Part shown: positions 62,322 to 64,000 of the stretch, piece by piece | Position numbering within the stretch: the stretch's first letter is position 1 | Layout: every line of letters begins with the position of its first letter | Assembly: GCF_037969725.1 (NCBI RefSeq) | Contig: NZ_CP150203.1 | Coordinates: 5,286,001-5,350,000, forward strand | Length of the DNA stretch: 64,000 nucleotides | DNA from: Paenibacillus sp. FSL W8-0426 | Lineage (GTDB): Bacteria > Bacillota > Bacilli > Paenibacillales > Paenibacillaceae | Direction of reading: 5' to 3' | Program-made: the position numbers and the translations under genes | The notes under the pieces: generated by a model | What the model was told of the DNA's origin: nothing | Database searches by the model: none | What the model saw: only the letters and a program-made list of their open reading frames with translations

Positions 62322-62348
62322 TTACCCCAAAGCCACCGCATCTCAAAC
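62322..62348 (-). promoter_or_regulatory. Candidate sigma-B-type promoter of rplY/ctc
   Basis: GTTTGA, 15 bases, GGGTAA on the minus strand, close to the sigma-B consensus GTTTAA-N12-15-GGGTAT and about 110 bases before the start codon. Confidence 0.4.
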
Positions 62349-62407
62349 GTTAATCCGCTCATTTTTTCACATTAATCCATTTTTGCCAATCGGCTCCGAT
62401 GTTCACG

Positions 62408-62442
62408 GCAAAGGCAGCCGGAGATCCTCCGGCTGCCTTTGC
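62408..62442 (-). terminator. GC-rich 16-bp hairpin after the pullulanase
   Basis: Perfect stem GCAAAGGCAGCCGGAG / CTCCGGCTGCCTTTGC, 3-base loop, 30 bases past the stop codon. The T-run is short (TTT), so termination may be partial. Confidence 0.65.
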
Positions 62443-62472
62443 TCAAATACATACATGACTCTTTATGAAGCA

Positions 62473-64000
62473 TTATGCACTGCTGAGATCATTCATTCTC
62501 CCTGCATCGCGTATCACCTGCATATGGTCGGAACCACTCTGGACGACGATCAGCACATTCTCGTCCTCGGGCGTAATATCAACGTATCGGTCGCCGCACG
62601 TATCCTTGGCCTCCCATTCATTCAGGCGAATGATCAGCCCGAGATGCTGCAGACCGGAGGCCACCCGGAAACGCGCCTCCGCCGCATCGCCGTTCCTTTC
62701 CAAGCGCACGGCGCCATCCTGCATGCCCGTGCCCCATACCCATACATCCCATCCGTCATACTGCCGATCCTGACGCTCGTACCGAAGCGTGACCAACCGC
62801 GACGTCTGCCTATGAACCGCAATGTCGATCGATCCCCGGACTCCTTCCGTCTCCGCTGTAATCCGGACATGGCCAGGTGCCAAGCCGCGAACGATCCCGG
62901 CGGAACTGACCGCGGCCGTTTCCGGATGCGAAGAGTGCCAGCGAACGCGCATTCCCGATAGAGGCTGACCGAACTGATCCAGCACCAATGCCCTCAGCCG
63001 GCTAATGCGCGTCGTATACAACACGTTTTCTCCAACAATTTCGAGCCGTTCGGCATATCGCTCTTCGACCAGCAATAGACTGTAAGCAGCGATATCTCCG
63101 TATCGGGCCGTAATGACCGCATCTCCGGCTTGGATTGCCTCGATCGTTCCATCCTCTTCGATCCGGAGCACCTCGGGGGCCGAAGACGTCCACGTCGTCT
63201 TCGCATTCGGCACTACATTGCCCAAACTGTCAAGCACGACGGCGCGTATCCTTGCCTTCTCGCCAGGGCTATACGCCTGCCGCGGAGCATTGACTTCGAT
63301 CACGGCGGGTTCGGTAATGCCTGCCTGCTCCATGTCATATAACACCATCAGCGACAAACGCTCAACCAGCACAGTCCCTTGCACGCTGTCAATCGCCTCC
63401 GTGCCGGCCCGCCGGTCATTGACGACCACATGCCAAGTCCCTTCAGGCAGGGTTAACGGCTGAGGCTGGGCAGAAGCATTGTAGATGACAACGATTCGGT
63501 TCCAGCTATCCTTGTTGGCTCCGTCCTTAAGCATAAAAACAACCATTTGCCCTTCGGCCCGGAGGAATTGCAGGTGCTTCCTGATCTGATCCGCATGAAT
63601 CATGCGAAAGGCAGGGTGCGTCCGGCGCAGCTGAATCAGCCCGCGATAATAGTCGAATACGGCCCTAAACCTGGATTTATTTTTCCAAACGATCGAATTC
63701 ACCACATCATCGCTGCGATAGCTGTTCTGGTCGCCAAACTTCGAGCGCAGCATCTCATCTCCGGCATGCAGAAACGGAATCCCCTGCGAGGTCAGCACAA
63801 TGCCTGAAGACAACAACGAACGCCGAACCATATCACATTCCAGCACATCTTCTTCATCCACCAAACGATACGGGTCTGCTGCCCTTACTGCGGATTCCGC
63901 GCTCCCGCCGCCAACCGGCTGTCCCCCTTGCCATTCGGGAAAACCAAGCTGGGGCCTCAAGTTCATCGTCGTGGCGATTTTATCCCATAGATTGAGATTG
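62473..64000 (-). CDS. Pullulanase-type GH13 enzyme, C-terminal part (runs off the right edge)
   Basis: The open frame reaches the window end (LNLWDKIATTMNLR), so the N-terminus is missing. The end of the GH13 catalytic domain is visible (SQGIPFLHAGDEMLRSKFGD, QNSYRSDDVVNSIVWKN), then a C-terminal beta domain, one or two BIG2/Ig-like domains (VIEVNAPRQAYSPGEKARIR; YAERLEIVGENVLYTTRISR), and a C-terminal PUD/CBM41-like module (TLRYERQDRQYDGWDVWVWG). It debranches alpha-1,6 links in pullulan or starch, probably outside the cell. A C-terminal PUD domain is less usual than the N-terminal one. Confidence 0.85.
   Translation of the reverse strand, partial: NLNLWDKIATTMNLRPQLGFPEWQGGQPVGGGSAESAVRAADPYRLVDEEDVLECDMVRRSLLSSGIVLTSQGIPFLHAGDEMLRSKFGDQNSYRSDDVVNSIVWKNKSRFRAVFDYYRGLIQLRRTHPAFRMIHADQIRKHLQFLRAEGQMVVFMLKDGANKDSWNRIVVIYNASAQPQPLTLPEGTWHVVVNDRRAGTEAIDSVQGTVLVERLSLMVLYDMEQAGITEPAVIEVNAPRQAYSPGEKARIRAVVLDSLGNVVPNAKTTWTSSAPEVLRIEEDGTIEAIQAGDAVITARYGDIAAYSLLLVEERYAERLEIVGENVLYTTRISRLRALVLDQFGQPLSGMRVRWHSSHPETAAVSSAGIVRGLAPGHVRITAETEGVRGSIDIAVHRQTSRLVTLRYERQDRQYDGWDVWVWGTGMQDGAVRLERNGDAAEARFRVASGLQHLGLIIRLNEWEAKDTCGDRYVDITPEDENVLIVVQSGSDHMQVIRDAGRMNDLSSA

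Overview
The window looks like about 64 kb of chromosome from a Paenibacillus-type, spore-forming, xylan-degrading Firmicute. The basis is two gerA/B/C-type germinant-receptor operons, a large S-layer-homology (SLH) protein, a YesM/YesN-controlled xylooligosaccharide uptake and GH10/GH43 operon, FabV, a short-chain chromate-transporter pair and strong AGGAGG ribosome sites. Base composition is moderate to slightly GC-rich, except for the AT-richer SLH gene. No rRNA, tRNA, CRISPR array, prophage or insertion-sequence transposase was seen.

Layout, left to right. 0.2-2.8 kb: purine nucleoside phosphorylase, a SUKH protein and a two-domain TerD protein (minus strand). 3-7.1 kb: germination operon A-B-C. 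7.2-11.1 kb: two half-size chromate transporters, a divergent ROK regulator and a formylglycine-generating enzyme (FGE). The chr and FGE promoters carry near-identical palindromes at the same distance from the -10 box. 11.3-24.5 kb: xylan-oligosaccharide island: response regulator, histidine kinase, second response regulator, lipoprotein binding protein, two permeases, GH43, GH10, GH43. 24.5-28.1 kb: a kinase-like phosphotransferase, a cysteine hydrolase, a small membrane operon, and the DNA alkylation-repair pair Ogt/AlkD. 28.4-34.2 kb: the SLH protein, then a LysE exporter with an AraC regulator. 34.3-38.1 kb: second germination operon, order B-A-C. 38.2-46.7 kb: GH1 6-phospho-beta-glucosidase with a divergent WYL regulator, a methyltransferase, several hypotheticals, an XRE/TPR regulator and FabV. 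46.9-52.7 kb: YcaQ-type DNA glycosylase, a BrfA-like ribosome-rescue gene, a membrane-anchored Mrr-like nuclease, a secreted propeller protein, an RlmA-type 23S rRNA methyltransferase behind a leader-peptide attenuator, and MsrA. 52.9-59.1 kb: GlsB-type membrane protein, RtcB with a AAA+ ATPase, and a TerC metal exporter behind a yybP-ykoY manganese riboswitch, then a GT4 glycosyltransferase. 59.1-64 kb: HIRAN protein, WYL regulator, a gene broken by an in-frame stop, ribosomal protein L25/Ctc and the C-terminal part of a pullulanase running off the right edge.

The most interesting signals are regulatory. (1) The 9-codon leader MIIQFIRYR ends in an Arg-X-Arg motif of the kind that stalls ribosomes on macrolides. 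It lies directly upstream of a strong terminator in front of the rlmA-type gene. (2) The BrfA-like frame has an intrinsic terminator inside its coding sequence, so its mRNA should lack a stop codon. (3) A four-copy family of intergenic repeats with TATATAAAC-type inverted ends is scattered through the window. (4) Shared palindromes tie the chr operon and the FGE gene into one putative regulon. All functional statements rest on reading the sequence and on knowledge of the families; no database search was run.
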